A stretch of 62,038 nt of DNA from a virus. The notes beneath the pieces are model-generated. The model made no database searches and was not told the DNA's origin. It saw only the letters and a list, made by a program, of their open reading frames with translations. Below are positions 44,967-55,202 of the stretch, piece by piece; position 1 is the first letter of the stretch; every line of letters begins with the position of its first letter. The stretch lies in IMG/VR virus record IMGVR_UViG_3300020207_000023, positions 1 through 62,038 of that record; one strand, written 5' to 3'. Position numbers and translations under genes: made by a program.

Positions 44967-47900
44967 GTTAAACCCATAATCCCTTGTTTGCGGTTTGCTA
45001 TAGCCCCACCTAACTCATCGCGTGGGAATAGAGAGGCATAGTCCGTAGTTGATTGTGCTGGCGCAGGAGGCGCACTAGCTAATGGCGTGTTACCTATATT
45101 CAGGCTAGGAACAGGCATAGGCGGTTGTGCTGGCGCAGGAGGCGCACTAGCTACATCTGTGGTGGGTTCTGTAGCTACAGCTGATACGTCACCCATAGAT
45201 GGAGCCATACGAGTCCGCAAGGTTTCTTCCTCCAGGGACTCACTTTGGTCTACAAAGCCCCTGCGGATATCATCAAGGATAATACCGTAAACTGAGTCTT
45301 TACCAATTTTGAAAGACTTACTACTATGGACATCTTTCATTTGTTTAACAGAAATAGGTGAAGCTAGAAACTTAGCCATCAGGTTTGCTTGGAGCACCTG
45401 TTTCAATGCGGCTATTTCTAAACCTTGCAACTGAGCAACAACAGAAGCTGATTGCAAACTTGAACCCAAATCATCAAGTTGATTAGAATACATTACATAA
45501 GTGCGGATATCAGCCAGCTCTTTCATATACTCTGGGTGCGCCGCGTTTTTGAACAAAGGCTCTAGCCTCGCATACTGACCTTCAAATTTCATAAGGCTTT
45601 GTATTTCTCTTGCCAGTATCGTTGGGTTGATAGTTTCCGCACCCAGATCAGTGCTAAACACGGTTGCTTTTTTGAGAATATCGTCAAACACAGAAGCTCG
45701 CATATTCAATGCGGCATTGCCCATGAAACCACCGTTTGCTTGTATGAACTTTGCCGCTTCAGCATCTGTCATATTAGACAACAGCGTTTTAGTTCTTGCA
45801 CCGTTGGACATATCCCGCGCAAGCGCAGAAACAACAGCATCTGAATTTAGCCATGCAGAGCGTTGTGCAATATCTTCTATTATAGCTCTATCAGCCGCAT
45901 TCGGCACAAGTTTTAGGAACAACTCAGGGTCGTTTTCTTTAATAGTACGGATACGCTGTGCAATCAAATCAGGTTTAGAAGCGAGGTCTTGCACAAAACC
46001 GTTTTGCACATCGCGTAAAAGCTGTTGCGCGGCATCCCGCCCTGCTGGTGTTTTGGAAGAGCTAATCAACCAGTTGGTCATTACATTCCAATCGGAAGAG
46101 TTAAACTCGCCAGACCAGAATTTTTTACCAAGTTCAGCAGGGTTTACCTGTGTGTTCCTTGCAAAAAAGGTATGGAGCTTACTGGCGTTCTTAACATCAG
46201 AAGCAAGTTTAGAGAGCTGTGTAGCTTCTTCCCATGCTTCCTTCCATCCAGCACCGCCGCCTTTGGGATTTTGCAAAACTTCATCTATAGACTTTAATAG
46301 CTTCACAGCATTTTGATTAGTTTGACCACCACCAAACGCAATATCAGCAACTTCGTTACGCATAGCTTGAAGTTGTTTGAGAGCATTGAAACTATAATCT
46401 TTGCCCTTATCACGAACTGAAAGTGTGGTAACTTCCTGATTCCAAACATTTTCAAACTTATCAGCGATGTTTAGTAGCCGTTGGTCTACTGATTCAATCG
46501 TTTCAGTTACTTCTTTAGCTGGTGTAGTGACAGTGCGGGTAATAGGTTTACCATCCGGACCAAGAACACCTGTTTCCACAACCTCTGTTTTAGCTTCGGT
46601 TGTACCAGCACGAGTTTGTGTGCCTACCCGAATATCTTGGGCTACCTCTTTGACAGGAGCTAAATCAAAAACAACATTTTCAGCTTCAGCAGTTTCAAAC
46701 GCACGAGTGTAGGCTTGATCAGTTACTTCCCGCAGACTTTTATCCAACTGGCCTGTAAGCATACGGATATCTTCTTGCGTTTTCTGTAGCGTTTTGGTGT
46801 CGACATTTGCACCTTCAGCACGGAGTTTATACAAGTCATCAAGCTCTGTGCTGAGCCTACGAGCAGACAAATCTAAATACTGGCGTAGTTCTGCCGCAGT
46901 AAACCCTTCAAAACCATCTGGTGATTTGGCCTTTTGGTCTAGCAACTGCCAGAGTTTTGCCTGTTGGTTATTGAACACTTGTTGCGGCGTTTTAGATAAC
47001 CCCGCTACCTGACCTTGAATCCTTTTAATAATAGGGCTATCAGTAAGCTGGGAAACCGTGAGTAGTGGTAAGCCTAACCGTTCTGCGGCTTCCTGACCTA
47101 CAATGGATTGTGGTGTGGTCTTACCAGCTAATAGGGCTGTCCTACCTGACTCACCAAAAATTGCTCGAACACGAGCCCCTACTCCAGGAGCAACTGCATT
47201 GATAGTAGCTTCCAAAGAACCGATAATAGCGGCATCTTTCAAAACAGAAGGGTCAGTCATAACATCATAAAATGAACGACCTGTTTCGTTTACTGCCCAT
47301 TGCTCAAGGATATTTGCCGCCGCCGCTGAACCACCAACAGCCGCCGAACCGAGTACGCTGGGCGGGAAAATAATCGCCGCTGTAAGAGCCGCTACATTTG
47401 TAGGCGTTACCACATTAGCTTCTACTTCAAGTAGGTCAGCTAAAAACTCTTTACCAGCTCCTGGAGCTTCTGGGTTAAAAGTAGGATCAGCACGGTATAG
47501 CGCACCATTTGGCACGACACTATACAGTTCTACCGTTTTGCCGCCGCCTACATCTATACGCAAGTAACGGCCTTCAGGGTAGTGCTTTTTGAAATACCCC
47601 CTGCGATCTTCAAACTTATTGCGGCGAGCTAAACCCTCACGCACACCTACTTTTATTGGACCGACAGTATCTGCACCTTGATAACCTTTACCGCCATACT
47701 GATCAATAATCAAGTTTTCAACACGGTTGCGCTCTAATGATTCAAGTTCAACATCGCTTTTGAAAGGTTGGTCAGTGAGCAGTTGCCCTTTGCCAATATC
47801 AGGTTCAACAGTAAGCGGCGTAAAATCATCAGGACGACCAGTACCCATATCCATAGCACCAGCCACATCTTCGGCAAACTGCGACTCTATAGCCGCACGG

Positions 47901-48106
47901 TTAACTACATCAATAGTTTCTTGGTCTACTTGACGAGTTGGAACATCTTCCAAACTGTAAGGTGTAATCCTAGCACCGCTTGGAGTAAAAAACACATCAG
48001 GTACTGCATCTACAACAAGCGCATCATCATCTAGTGTGAGAATACTTGGTTCGAGTTTATTGGGGCTACCATCTACGGTATCGACTACCAAATCATCTTC
48101 GGCCAT
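44963..48106 (-). CDS. Large internal virion / DNA-injection protein
   Basis: 1047 residues, the largest product. A hydrophobic Ala/Gly segment near 230-270 (VAALTAAIIFPPSVLGSAAV) could be membrane-active. Long helical stretches follow, then a Pro/Ala-rich tail with two copies of LASAPPAPAQ and the end LFPRDELGGAIANRKQGIMG. Size and position with two more giant proteins fit podovirus ejection proteins that build a channel through the cell wall. A 29 bp exact DNA repeat (45053-45081 and 45125-45153) underlies the Pro-rich repeats. Confidence 0.65.
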   Translation of the reverse strand: MAEDDLVVDTVDGSPNKLEPSILTLDDDALVVDAVPDVFFTPSGARITPYSLEDVPTRQVDQETIDVVNRAAIESQFAEDVAGAMDMGTGRPDDFTPLTVEPDIGKGQLLTDQPFKSDVELESLERNRVENLIIDQYGGKGYQGADTVGPIKVGVREGLARRNKFEDRRGYFKKHYPEGRYLRIDVGGGKTVELYSVVPNGALYRADPTFNPEAPGAGKEFLADLLEVEANVVTPTNVAALTAAIIFPPSVLGSAAVGGSAAAANILEQWAVNETGRSFYDVMTDPSVLKDAAIIGSLEATINAVAPGVGARVRAIFGESGRTALLAGKTTPQSIVGQEAAERLGLPLLTVSQLTDSPIIKRIQGQVAGLSKTPQQVFNNQQAKLWQLLDQKAKSPDGFEGFTAAELRQYLDLSARRLSTELDDLYKLRAEGANVDTKTLQKTQEDIRMLTGQLDKSLREVTDQAYTRAFETAEAENVVFDLAPVKEVAQDIRVGTQTRAGTTEAKTEVVETGVLGPDGKPITRTVTTPAKEVTETIESVDQRLLNIADKFENVWNQEVTTLSVRDKGKDYSFNALKQLQAMRNEVADIAFGGGQTNQNAVKLLKSIDEVLQNPKGGGAGWKEAWEEATQLSKLASDVKNASKLHTFFARNTQVNPAELGKKFWSGEFNSSDWNVMTNWLISSSKTPAGRDAAQQLLRDVQNGFVQDLASKPDLIAQRIRTIKENDPELFLKLVPNAADRAIIEDIAQRSAWLNSDAVVSALARDMSNGARTKTLLSNMTDAEAAKFIQANGGFMGNAALNMRASVFDDILKKATVFSTDLGAETINPTILAREIQSLMKFEGQYARLEPLFKNAAHPEYMKELADIRTYVMYSNQLDDLGSSLQSASVVAQLQGLEIAALKQVLQANLMAKFLASPISVKQMKDVHSSKSFKIGKDSVYGIILDDIRRGFVDQSESLEEETLRTRMAPSMGDVSAVATEPTTDVASAPPAPAQPPMPVPSLNIGNTPLASAPPAPAQSTTDYASLFPRDELGGAIANRKQGIMGLT

Positions 48107-50545
48107 TTACTGTCCCCCAACGAAAGTCATGCCTGAATAAGTATCCCACAGTTTTCTCAAACTATCTTCATTCGGCACATTTGTAATCACTCTGCCGTCA
48201 CGATCTCTTAGCACACCGAGTGAAACTAACTGCCCTGCGCTTGCTTTAAACTTATCAAAGCTGTCAAACTGCGAAGTGAATTTCGCCATTTTTGATTGAC
48301 GATCGGTAAGGTTGAAAGTATCTGTGCCACCTTCCGCATTAACCCTTTGAGCTCTAATATCGCCAGCCAGACTTGCGGAAGGCAGATTTGCAATTTCATC
48401 TGCATCCATGATTTTGTTTTCTGGTTTAGCTCTCCACTCCGCGCGAGCCTTGCTAAGAGCAAGGTATTTAGCCTCTGCATCGGCAATGCCAGCACCTTCT
48501 TTTTGCATCCAATTTGTAACGAAGGCTTGCTCGTTCCTAGCGCGGTTAGCGGCATTGGTGTAGATTTTAGAAAGCAGTTTAAGACCGTCAGGTGTGGTGT
48601 AAAGGCTCGGACCAGCACCTTGAACCATCTGCAATTCTTCTTGGTTGAGGTTTCCAGGAATAAACTGTGTCAGCCTCAATGCAAACTGGTTAGACGCAAA
48701 CTGAGCCGCTTCACCCGATACAGGGTCGCCACCCATAATCGTATTGTAAACATCGTTTGAAACACCTTCTTTAACAAAGGTATCAAGACCAGGAACAGCT
48801 TTGATAAACTTCTGCAAGCTCAAACGTGTTCCTGCGAGTGCGCCTGTTTCAAAGTTTTCAGAAGCCACTGCCGCTTGGTTTGCAAAGTTTTCAAGCTCTG
48901 TAGACAACCCAACATTTTTGTTAAGCTCAGTAATATCGTCGCCCAACATTTTTGCAAATACATCGTTAATAGATTTGCGTGGGTCGTAATTAGTTGTCAA
49001 GGTGTTTTTAGCCTTGAGGTAATTGTTTATGGCGTTTGCTCTAAACTCCATCTTAGCGGCTTCTGCCTGAGCAGGAGACTTACCAGCATCAATAGCGGCG
49101 GTGTAAGCAAGGTCAGCACCTTCTTCCATCATACGCTCGTATTCAGTTGTCACTGGCATAAGTTGTTTTGACAATATTTCAATTTTTTGAGCCGCCGCTT
49201 CAAATGCCGCACTATCTGTATCTGGATCCAGCGTATCAATATCATTTTGGGCAGATTCAAGCTCTTTAATATTGCGTATGAGATCAGTTGGCATTGGACC
49301 CATTTCCACGCCATCTGCTGTAATTTGCGTAGCTTCTTTGCCATCATACCTAAAGAACTGGCCTTGCGGGGTTTGGAATACTTTGTATGGGCGAACAACG
49401 CCATCAGGAGCTTTAAGCTCTATTTCGCCATTATCTTTATTGATGCTAAGGATATCGCCTGTATCCGTAACCTTTACATCAAAATTACCTTTAGCTTCTC
49501 CTACAAGATAGTAACCTTTGTTTTCTTTATTGATGTCTTCAGCGGCGGCGCGAGGGTTATACATCATCACCTGACCATTATCAAGCTTCTGTGTTTCCCA
49601 TTTAATAGAACCTTGTTTTATTGGAGTAGATTTACCTGTCCGCACATTTACTCCAATGACAGAACCATCATCCATTTTTTGGATACTAAGGTCTGGTATC
49701 TTTGCCGCTTCTACAGCAAAAGTTTTCAATAGCTCAGACTGAGCTTCAGTTCTAGCTGTTTTGCTTGCCGCCGCCGCATCAGCCGCTTTTAACTTAATGG
49801 CCTGTTCGGTCTGGCTTTTGGCTTTTGCCATTTCAAGGATAGGGTCACTAACCGCTTTAATTGTTTCTGGCTTTAGCACAGAACTAATCAGCTCACCTTT
49901 TGGTGCATTAGCTACTGCCGCCGCTAATTGCAGACCAGCAATGTATGGGTTGATTTCGTAGGCTTTGCCTGTATCGCCCATAATGCCTTGATATTGTTTC
50001 AAATAATCTTCGTAAGAAGTTGATTGCGGAACCAAATTCATCATAGTTTGATAGTTCCCCAGATTAAAACTTGCTGGAAGTGCGTCCGCATTAAAACCTT
50101 TTGGCAATACTGTTTCGCCTTCTGGGGGAGAACCAGCCTGACGCATTACAGGTTGTTCACCCATAGCCATACGAGCTATAGCTTCTTCTTGTCCAGGAGC
50201 TTGCATCATACCCATATTGATGCCGCCCTCTGGCGATTCCTGTTCAGCCATTTCCATAATAGTAAGGGTAGGCTGGATAAGCGTTAGCACAGACTCTGGA
50301 GTTTGGTTAGCATCCTTTTTACCAACCAACCCTGCTAGTTCGGCACGGCGTTCTTCAACAGTTGCTTCATCGCCGCGCAACGCATTCATTACGCCAGCAT
50401 AATCTTCTGCTGAATCAATATCCGCTTCCAAACTTTCTATGCTTTCAGCTACATCTGCAAGTCCAGAAGTAATACCAGACCCATCAGCTTGAGCTACAGG
50501 TTGCTGAGCCGCAAACATTTGCCGTTTTAGAACTTCATCCATCAT
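48107..50545 (-). CDS. Large internal virion protein, helical
   Basis: 812 residues, mostly predicted helical and hydrophilic. N-terminal low-complexity part (MGMMQAPGQEEAIARMAMGE), central GEIELKAPDGVVRPYKVFQT, and a C-terminal helical domain (DKLKASAGQLVSLG-like; observed DSFDKFKASAGQLVSLGVLR). The stop abuts the next gene with no gap. Role as an ejection or core protein is inferred from size, order and lack of any enzyme motif. Confidence 0.6.
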   Translation of the reverse strand: MMDEVLKRQMFAAQQPVAQADGSGITSGLADVAESIESLEADIDSAEDYAGVMNALRGDEATVEERRAELAGLVGKKDANQTPESVLTLIQPTLTIMEMAEQESPEGGINMGMMQAPGQEEAIARMAMGEQPVMRQAGSPPEGETVLPKGFNADALPASFNLGNYQTMMNLVPQSTSYEDYLKQYQGIMGDTGKAYEINPYIAGLQLAAAVANAPKGELISSVLKPETIKAVSDPILEMAKAKSQTEQAIKLKAADAAAASKTARTEAQSELLKTFAVEAAKIPDLSIQKMDDGSVIGVNVRTGKSTPIKQGSIKWETQKLDNGQVMMYNPRAAAEDINKENKGYYLVGEAKGNFDVKVTDTGDILSINKDNGEIELKAPDGVVRPYKVFQTPQGQFFRYDGKEATQITADGVEMGPMPTDLIRNIKELESAQNDIDTLDPDTDSAAFEAAAQKIEILSKQLMPVTTEYERMMEEGADLAYTAAIDAGKSPAQAEAAKMEFRANAINNYLKAKNTLTTNYDPRKSINDVFAKMLGDDITELNKNVGLSTELENFANQAAVASENFETGALAGTRLSLQKFIKAVPGLDTFVKEGVSNDVYNTIMGGDPVSGEAAQFASNQFALRLTQFIPGNLNQEELQMVQGAGPSLYTTPDGLKLLSKIYTNAANRARNEQAFVTNWMQKEGAGIADAEAKYLALSKARAEWRAKPENKIMDADEIANLPSASLAGDIRAQRVNAEGGTDTFNLTDRQSKMAKFTSQFDSFDKFKASAGQLVSLGVLRDRDGRVITNVPNEDSLRKLWDTYSGMTFVGGQ

Positions 50546-51411
50546 TAGCCAAACGCTTTCTGTGCCGCACCATACAGACTCAAGCCACCAATACCCGCAC
50601 CGAGCAACTGGTTAAGTAATCCAGGCTGAGGTGCGGCTTGGATGCTTGTTGTCATCTGCGATGACGGAGCACCTTTGTAAATATCTGATAGGAAGCCGAG
50701 TCGTTGGTATGGCTCGTAAATCTGTTGCATTTGTGTCTGGCGAGCCGCTTCGTCCTGTGCTTGTAGGATGTTGCGTTCCTGTTCGCCAAGCTGTGCCAAC
50801 TGTGCAATACCAGACTGACCTAAACGGCTTTGTAACTCGCCTAGACCTGCTTGTTGCATACCTAGCTGGCCTAACCCCTGACCAGCCGCTAATGACCGTT
50901 GCATCTCATTCTGAGCGGCTTGCTGGGCTTGCAAAAAGTTTTGCGCTTGAGCTTTAGCCATTGCATCAGCCATATTGCGGCCTACTTCAGCTTGTTGAAT
51001 AGCCGCACGGCCTCCACCAAATGCACCCGCACCGACAGCTTGCCCTGCTACCTGTTGAAACTGTGGGGCGTATGCCCTTTGGATTTCAGCTTGAACCGCC
51101 TGTTGGTAGGGGTTCATATACTGTTGCATCTGGGCGGCAGAAGGCGCACCTGTGCCAGCCAAATACTGACCACCCGCAATATTCATTGTAGCCTGACCAG
51201 ACTGCAAATATGGCAGATAGCTAGACAAACCTGATTGTGCCGCAGACAATGCCTGTTGCTGGGCAGAAGTCATACCTTGTGAGGTAATTCCTGGAAGACC
51301 ACCAGTCGGCGGTGCGCTAGTCAGCTGTTTTGCTTGCTCCATAAGCCCGAGCTTATAGGCTTCAATATCTGGACTTTCGCGTTGAATTACTTCTTGGGTT
51401 TCAGTAGCCAT
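50545..51411 (-). CDS. Gln/Ala-rich internal virion protein
   Basis: 288 residues, of which residues 60-240 are very Gln and Ala rich and helical (QQAVQAEIQRAYAPQFQQVA, then AQAQNFLQAQQAAQNEMQRS). A Gly-rich hydrophobic C-terminus follows (LLNQLLGAGIGGLSLYGAA). This is the composition of podovirus DNA-injection proteins such as P22 gp7/gp20. One-base overlaps on both sides. Confidence 0.6.
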   Translation of the reverse strand: MATETQEVIQRESPDIEAYKLGLMEQAKQLTSAPPTGGLPGITSQGMTSAQQQALSAAQSGLSSYLPYLQSGQATMNIAGGQYLAGTGAPSAAQMQQYMNPYQQAVQAEIQRAYAPQFQQVAGQAVGAGAFGGGRAAIQQAEVGRNMADAMAKAQAQNFLQAQQAAQNEMQRSLAAGQGLGQLGMQQAGLGELQSRLGQSGIAQLAQLGEQERNILQAQDEAARQTQMQQIYEPYQRLGFLSDIYKGAPSSQMTTSIQAAPQPGLLNQLLGAGIGGLSLYGAAQKAFG

Positions 51412-52781
51412 TATGCTTTCCCTTCAAACTGACGCATCATGGCGTACATTCGTTTTGCGCCTTGTTGACGGTCTCCACCACCAGCACCACGGACAGCATT
51501 AGCAGTCATTACAAACTCACCATCGCTGAGCATTGCTGGTATTGAATCACTTGTGCCTGTTCCCGGACCACTGATCTCACCACCTCCAGCGGCGTAATAT
51601 GGGTTATTGCCATAAAACAGGTTCGGGTCAAAAGCATATTTGTATGTGCCTGATGCAATATCTTCGGCTAGGATTTTTGCACCAGTGCGATCATCATAAC
51701 CGTCACCATCCTCATCGACAGGCTTATCCATAAGCGCGGCGGCTCCAATACCAACACCCGCCAACGGACCATATTTAGCAAACATCCCAGGAGCTTCTGT
51801 ACTGACAGCACTTGCGGCATTTTGGGCTATTTTCATTAACTCTGCTTCAGTCGGGACAGGTTGGTTAAAGGTCGCCGCTAGTTCTTTAGCTTTGTTGACA
51901 GCATTTGCGGCGGCTTGATTAGCTTGGGTCGTTGCATCGATAGATGTTCTGCTTGGGCTTAAATATTTTTCTAAGAAAGACTCACCCGAAGTTTCTACTG
52001 AAGCTACACCTGTGTTCGGATCAATTACAAATTTTGAAGTATTTTCCGCAGGATTGTAAATGTACTCTTCAAAAAGGCTAGGGTTAGTAGCTGAATTTTG
52101 TAACGCCTGTTGTGTCGCTTGTTGACCTTGAGCGGTCAATTGCGCCATCTGTTGCTGACCAGCTTGGCTAAATGGATTTACAGGGGTAAGTGCGTCCTGC
52201 ACACCAAAGGTTCCGATACCGCCCTGTGGAGCGGCAACACTGCCTGTGAAGCTACCACCTGTTAGCATCCGTGTGCCGCCTGACAATACACCAGATATCA
52301 GAGCTTGCTTAAATGCGTCTTTTGTAGATGCCCCACCAATTTTTGCGCCTACAAAACTACCGAGGCCAGATGCCAAAAACGCTGGCATAGCTGGGAATAA
52401 GAAAGGTGCGGCAATAGGTAATACAATCGGCGCAACTTTTTTGACGAGCTTTTTAACGCTTTTGAACAGCTTTTTTAAGAAAAACTCAGGCTGACCAGTT
52501 ACAGGGTTGATACTGTTAAACTCACTACCAACAACATAACGCTCTGGCTCCAAGCCCATATCTTCCATTTGCTTGAAGAGCATTTTCTTCATGCGGGGGT
52601 TAGCTTCCAGCACTTCCAAAGGAATTACTGTTTCACCCTCAGCGGCATGAACAATATATGTATCACCTTCACGCCCAAAATCAGCCAACATCTCTGCGGC
52701 GCGGCGCATAGTTTCAACCCCGCCTGTTGGAACAAGCGGCGCATTTTGAACTTCATATGGTAGTGTAGCTATACCTTGCAT
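51411..52781 (-). CDS. Virion protein with membrane-like segment
   Basis: 456 residues. Starts with a conserved-looking domain (HAAEGETVIPLEVLEANPRM), then a basic stretch and a long hydrophobic region (KVAPIVLPIAAPFLFPAMPA, then FLASGLGSFVGAKIGG), and ends with GPGTGTSDSIPAMLSDGEFV MTANAV-type sequence seen in many phage tail or internal proteins. Likely part of the ejection apparatus. Confidence 0.6.
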   Translation of the reverse strand: MQGIATLPYEVQNAPLVPTGGVETMRRAAEMLADFGREGDTYIVHAAEGETVIPLEVLEANPRMKKMLFKQMEDMGLEPERYVVGSEFNSINPVTGQPEFFLKKLFKSVKKLVKKVAPIVLPIAAPFLFPAMPAFLASGLGSFVGAKIGGASTKDAFKQALISGVLSGGTRMLTGGSFTGSVAAPQGGIGTFGVQDALTPVNPFSQAGQQQMAQLTAQGQQATQQALQNSATNPSLFEEYIYNPAENTSKFVIDPNTGVASVETSGESFLEKYLSPSRTSIDATTQANQAAANAVNKAKELAATFNQPVPTEAELMKIAQNAASAVSTEAPGMFAKYGPLAGVGIGAAALMDKPVDEDGDGYDDRTGAKILAEDIASGTYKYAFDPNLFYGNNPYYAAGGGEISGPGTGTSDSIPAMLSDGEFVMTANAVRGAGGGDRQQGAKRMYAMMRQFEGKA

Positions 52782-52790
52782 CGTAGATCC

Positions 52791-52844
52791 TTACTTACAA
52801 TGTGATGCAGGGTAGCAAATTCCTGTATATGCTGGAATCATCAT
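52791..52844 (-). CDS. Possible 17-residue Cys peptide
   Basis: ATG at 52844 with GGAG 2 nt upstream and TAA at 52791. Product MMIPAYTGICYPASHCK. It fills the only gap in the virion operon (52782-52869). The ribosome-binding site is close to the start and the frame is very short, so this is a weak call. Confidence 0.25.
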   Translation of the reverse strand: MMIPAYTGICYPASHCK

Positions 52845-52869
52845 AACTCCAAATATGCCTTTCTGCAAC

Positions 52870-53100
52870 CTATGGCGCGATTTTTACCGTGCCAGAATCA
52901 TTCCAAAGAGCACCTGTTTCCAAACCAGTGGCTGAAGTAGGTAACTCTGTCAACACTATAGTAGCCCCACGCAACCCTCCTGGATTGCGTTCTTGCTGAA
53001 TAAATAGCTCTAATGTACGAATTAAATCCTGCATATATTGTGGGCTATACTCAGCTGGAGCTTCTGGGAGTCTTGGTGGTGCTATTTGGTTACTAGACAT
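52870..53100 (-). CDS. Small tail protein
   Basis: Seventy-six residues (PPRLPEAPAEYSPQYMQDLI, then TELPTSATGLETGALWNDSG). The end resembles the 'GLxxGxLWxDxG' module at the base of phage tail proteins. One-base overlap with the tail protein upstream. Function unknown. Confidence 0.55.
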   Translation of the reverse strand: MSSNQIAPPRLPEAPAEYSPQYMQDLIRTLELFIQQERNPGGLRGATIVLTELPTSATGLETGALWNDSGTVKIAP

Positions 53101-55202
53101 TACCGCCTCCCATCTGGGCGCACATCAACTCGTGGGCTACCTAATTTCCACTTAGTGCCTAGTGCGTTAGATTCTACCCGCAATGCAAAAGATCTACCTC
53201 TTGCTCGCAGATATAGTTGATTTGTATATTCTTCCACAGGGTTAATAGATGTTCTAATAGCCGCCTGTGATGCAGTATTATCAAAACTTTGTCCCGGAAA
53301 GTCCCGAGCTTTTACTGTAAAGGTCGCCTGTGGGCTAGACAAAGCAGTAGACCCATCAAATGTCATATCAGGTATAAGCCTACGCACATATGTAAAACTC
53401 TCACCATCTTGCATATCAATAGCCGCAGACTCAATAAATGAGTTCATAGCAGATCCATCAGCATCATAACCAAACTCATGGTTATACAAATAACCGCCTT
53501 CAGCCGCTATTGGAAAAGAGCGTGTGCCACGGTCTAACCATGCTGTTCTACGCAAAGTGCCAAAATACCAGAGCTTTTCTATGTAATTGTAAACCACATA
53601 GCGGTCGTTTTCACCATCGCCACCATTTTGTAGCGAGTTTGAATCTGAAGGGTAGAACCAAAATACTTCGCCATATTCTGAGTTAATACCAGCAAACACT
53701 TTATCAGCCTGACCAGTATTAAAATCTAAGAACACCTTATCTTTTACGGTGCATGGCAACTGCTGAGTTTGACCAGCATAAATATAGAAATTATCGATGC
53801 CCATCCAGAACACAAAGTCTTCTGTAGCAACCGCCGCATGAGGTCCGGCAATAGTGATGTTTGACGCAAGCTGTTGCAACCCAAAAGTAAACGGAGGTCC
53901 GATATAGCGCAAAGAGCTAAGTGAAGTATCTGTCCACACCAGCACCTCACGCTTTGTTTCAACGGCTTGCACAAAAGTAGAACCAGCACCTAACCGTAAA
54001 TCACCCGCCGTTGTATCTACTCGGGCTTCCCACTCTACTTCAGACTCTTGGTCTGAGAAACGAATGAGCAGAGGATCCTGCACCGTGCCGCCCTGTGGGT
54101 TACATCCAAATGCAATAACATGGCGGTCTTGGTCAGATACCAAAACTTGTTTAGCTACTATCGGTGTTTCATTAGCCCCTGCCAATGTACCAATTTCCAC
54201 TGCTCTTGAGCTTGTTCCAGTATTCTTAACCCAATAATAGATTGCACCATCACGAGGGTTGATCAACAGGTTTTCGCCAAAGTTATCATGTGACCACAAC
54301 CGTATTTCAGTAGTTGTGGTAGAAGGTGAAGGCATCCCCCAACCATGTGTAGCATCATCTATAGTGTCACCGTTTGCATGAGTAGTAGCAGTAGTGCTGA
54401 TAGTGCCACGAATACAGCCAGTAAAATCGTTACCGCTGATACCAGTGTATTGGATAATTTCAGCATTAATCTTTATATACCCACTACTAGGAAAGCCTGT
54501 GGTGCTAGTCGCTGTAATTGTTGTGGCTGTAGCACTCAGGCCAGCACCCATATTAACAGTCGTTGTGGCGGCTGTGGTAGTTGTGCCACCGAATACCCCT
54601 GCACCCCAGCCTGTGCCGCCTACAGCCGTATTCAGGCCAACATTTATTTGGTATGCCCCAACCACCGCCGCGCCACCATTGCCTGTGTCAGAGGCGTTAG
54701 CGGTTGCGCTTACAGTTATTTGATACTGGCTACCACTGATAATGCTTGTGACTTGATGTTGAGCATTAAGAATTGCCGCCGTAATATTACCGCCTAGTGT
54801 GACTGCCCCACTAAAAGTGACGAAATCATCTTGACCTGCTCCGTGGTTTACATCAGTAACAGTAATAATGTTTGAACCGTTCGTAGCGGCAAAAGTCACC
54901 GCACCAGCCGCCGTTGTAGAGCTGAGCGGCGTAATATCGTTAAATGTTTCACCTTCCTCAATATAATATTTGAGGTGTGTGCCTACACCTAAATAATTAG
55001 AACCATCTAAGCCAATCCAGTTATGCAACGCCCTTGCCGCGCCGAGGTAGGTATTAGAACTATACTTTTCCCACCCACCAATTTTTTCAGGGTAGCCAAA
55101 CCTAAAACGGATTTTGTCACAATCACGCCAGCCGCCCTCATTAGAGTAAGATGTAATCTCTCTATTGATTCCAGGCTTGAATTGTAACTTCGTTAGTGGC
55201 AT
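53100..55202 (-). CDS. Tail protein, tubular-B/stabilisation-like
   Basis: 700 residues. The start MPLTKLQFKPGINREITSYS with NEGGWRDCDKIRFRFGYPEK is a recognisable marine podovirus tail protein. The N-terminal third holds beta repeats including SGYIKINAEIIQYTG and FTGCIRGTIS, the uninterrupted form of the module that carries cassettes in 4622..5668. The C-terminal part (VFWFYPSDSNS, VRRLIPDMTFDGS) fits a beta-propeller-like tail nozzle protein. Role inferred. Confidence 0.65.
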   Translation of the reverse strand: MPLTKLQFKPGINREITSYSNEGGWRDCDKIRFRFGYPEKIGGWEKYSSNTYLGAARALHNWIGLDGSNYLGVGTHLKYYIEEGETFNDITPLSSTTAAGAVTFAATNGSNIITVTDVNHGAGQDDFVTFSGAVTLGGNITAAILNAQHQVTSIISGSQYQITVSATANASDTGNGGAAVVGAYQINVGLNTAVGGTGWGAGVFGGTTTTAATTTVNMGAGLSATATTITATSTTGFPSSGYIKINAEIIQYTGISGNDFTGCIRGTISTTATTHANGDTIDDATHGWGMPSPSTTTTEIRLWSHDNFGENLLINPRDGAIYYWVKNTGTSSRAVEIGTLAGANETPIVAKQVLVSDQDRHVIAFGCNPQGGTVQDPLLIRFSDQESEVEWEARVDTTAGDLRLGAGSTFVQAVETKREVLVWTDTSLSSLRYIGPPFTFGLQQLASNITIAGPHAAVATEDFVFWMGIDNFYIYAGQTQQLPCTVKDKVFLDFNTGQADKVFAGINSEYGEVFWFYPSDSNSLQNGGDGENDRYVVYNYIEKLWYFGTLRRTAWLDRGTRSFPIAAEGGYLYNHEFGYDADGSAMNSFIESAAIDMQDGESFTYVRRLIPDMTFDGSTALSSPQATFTVKARDFPGQSFDNTASQAAIRTSINPVEEYTNQLYLRARGRSFALRVESNALGTKWKLGSPRVDVRPDGRR

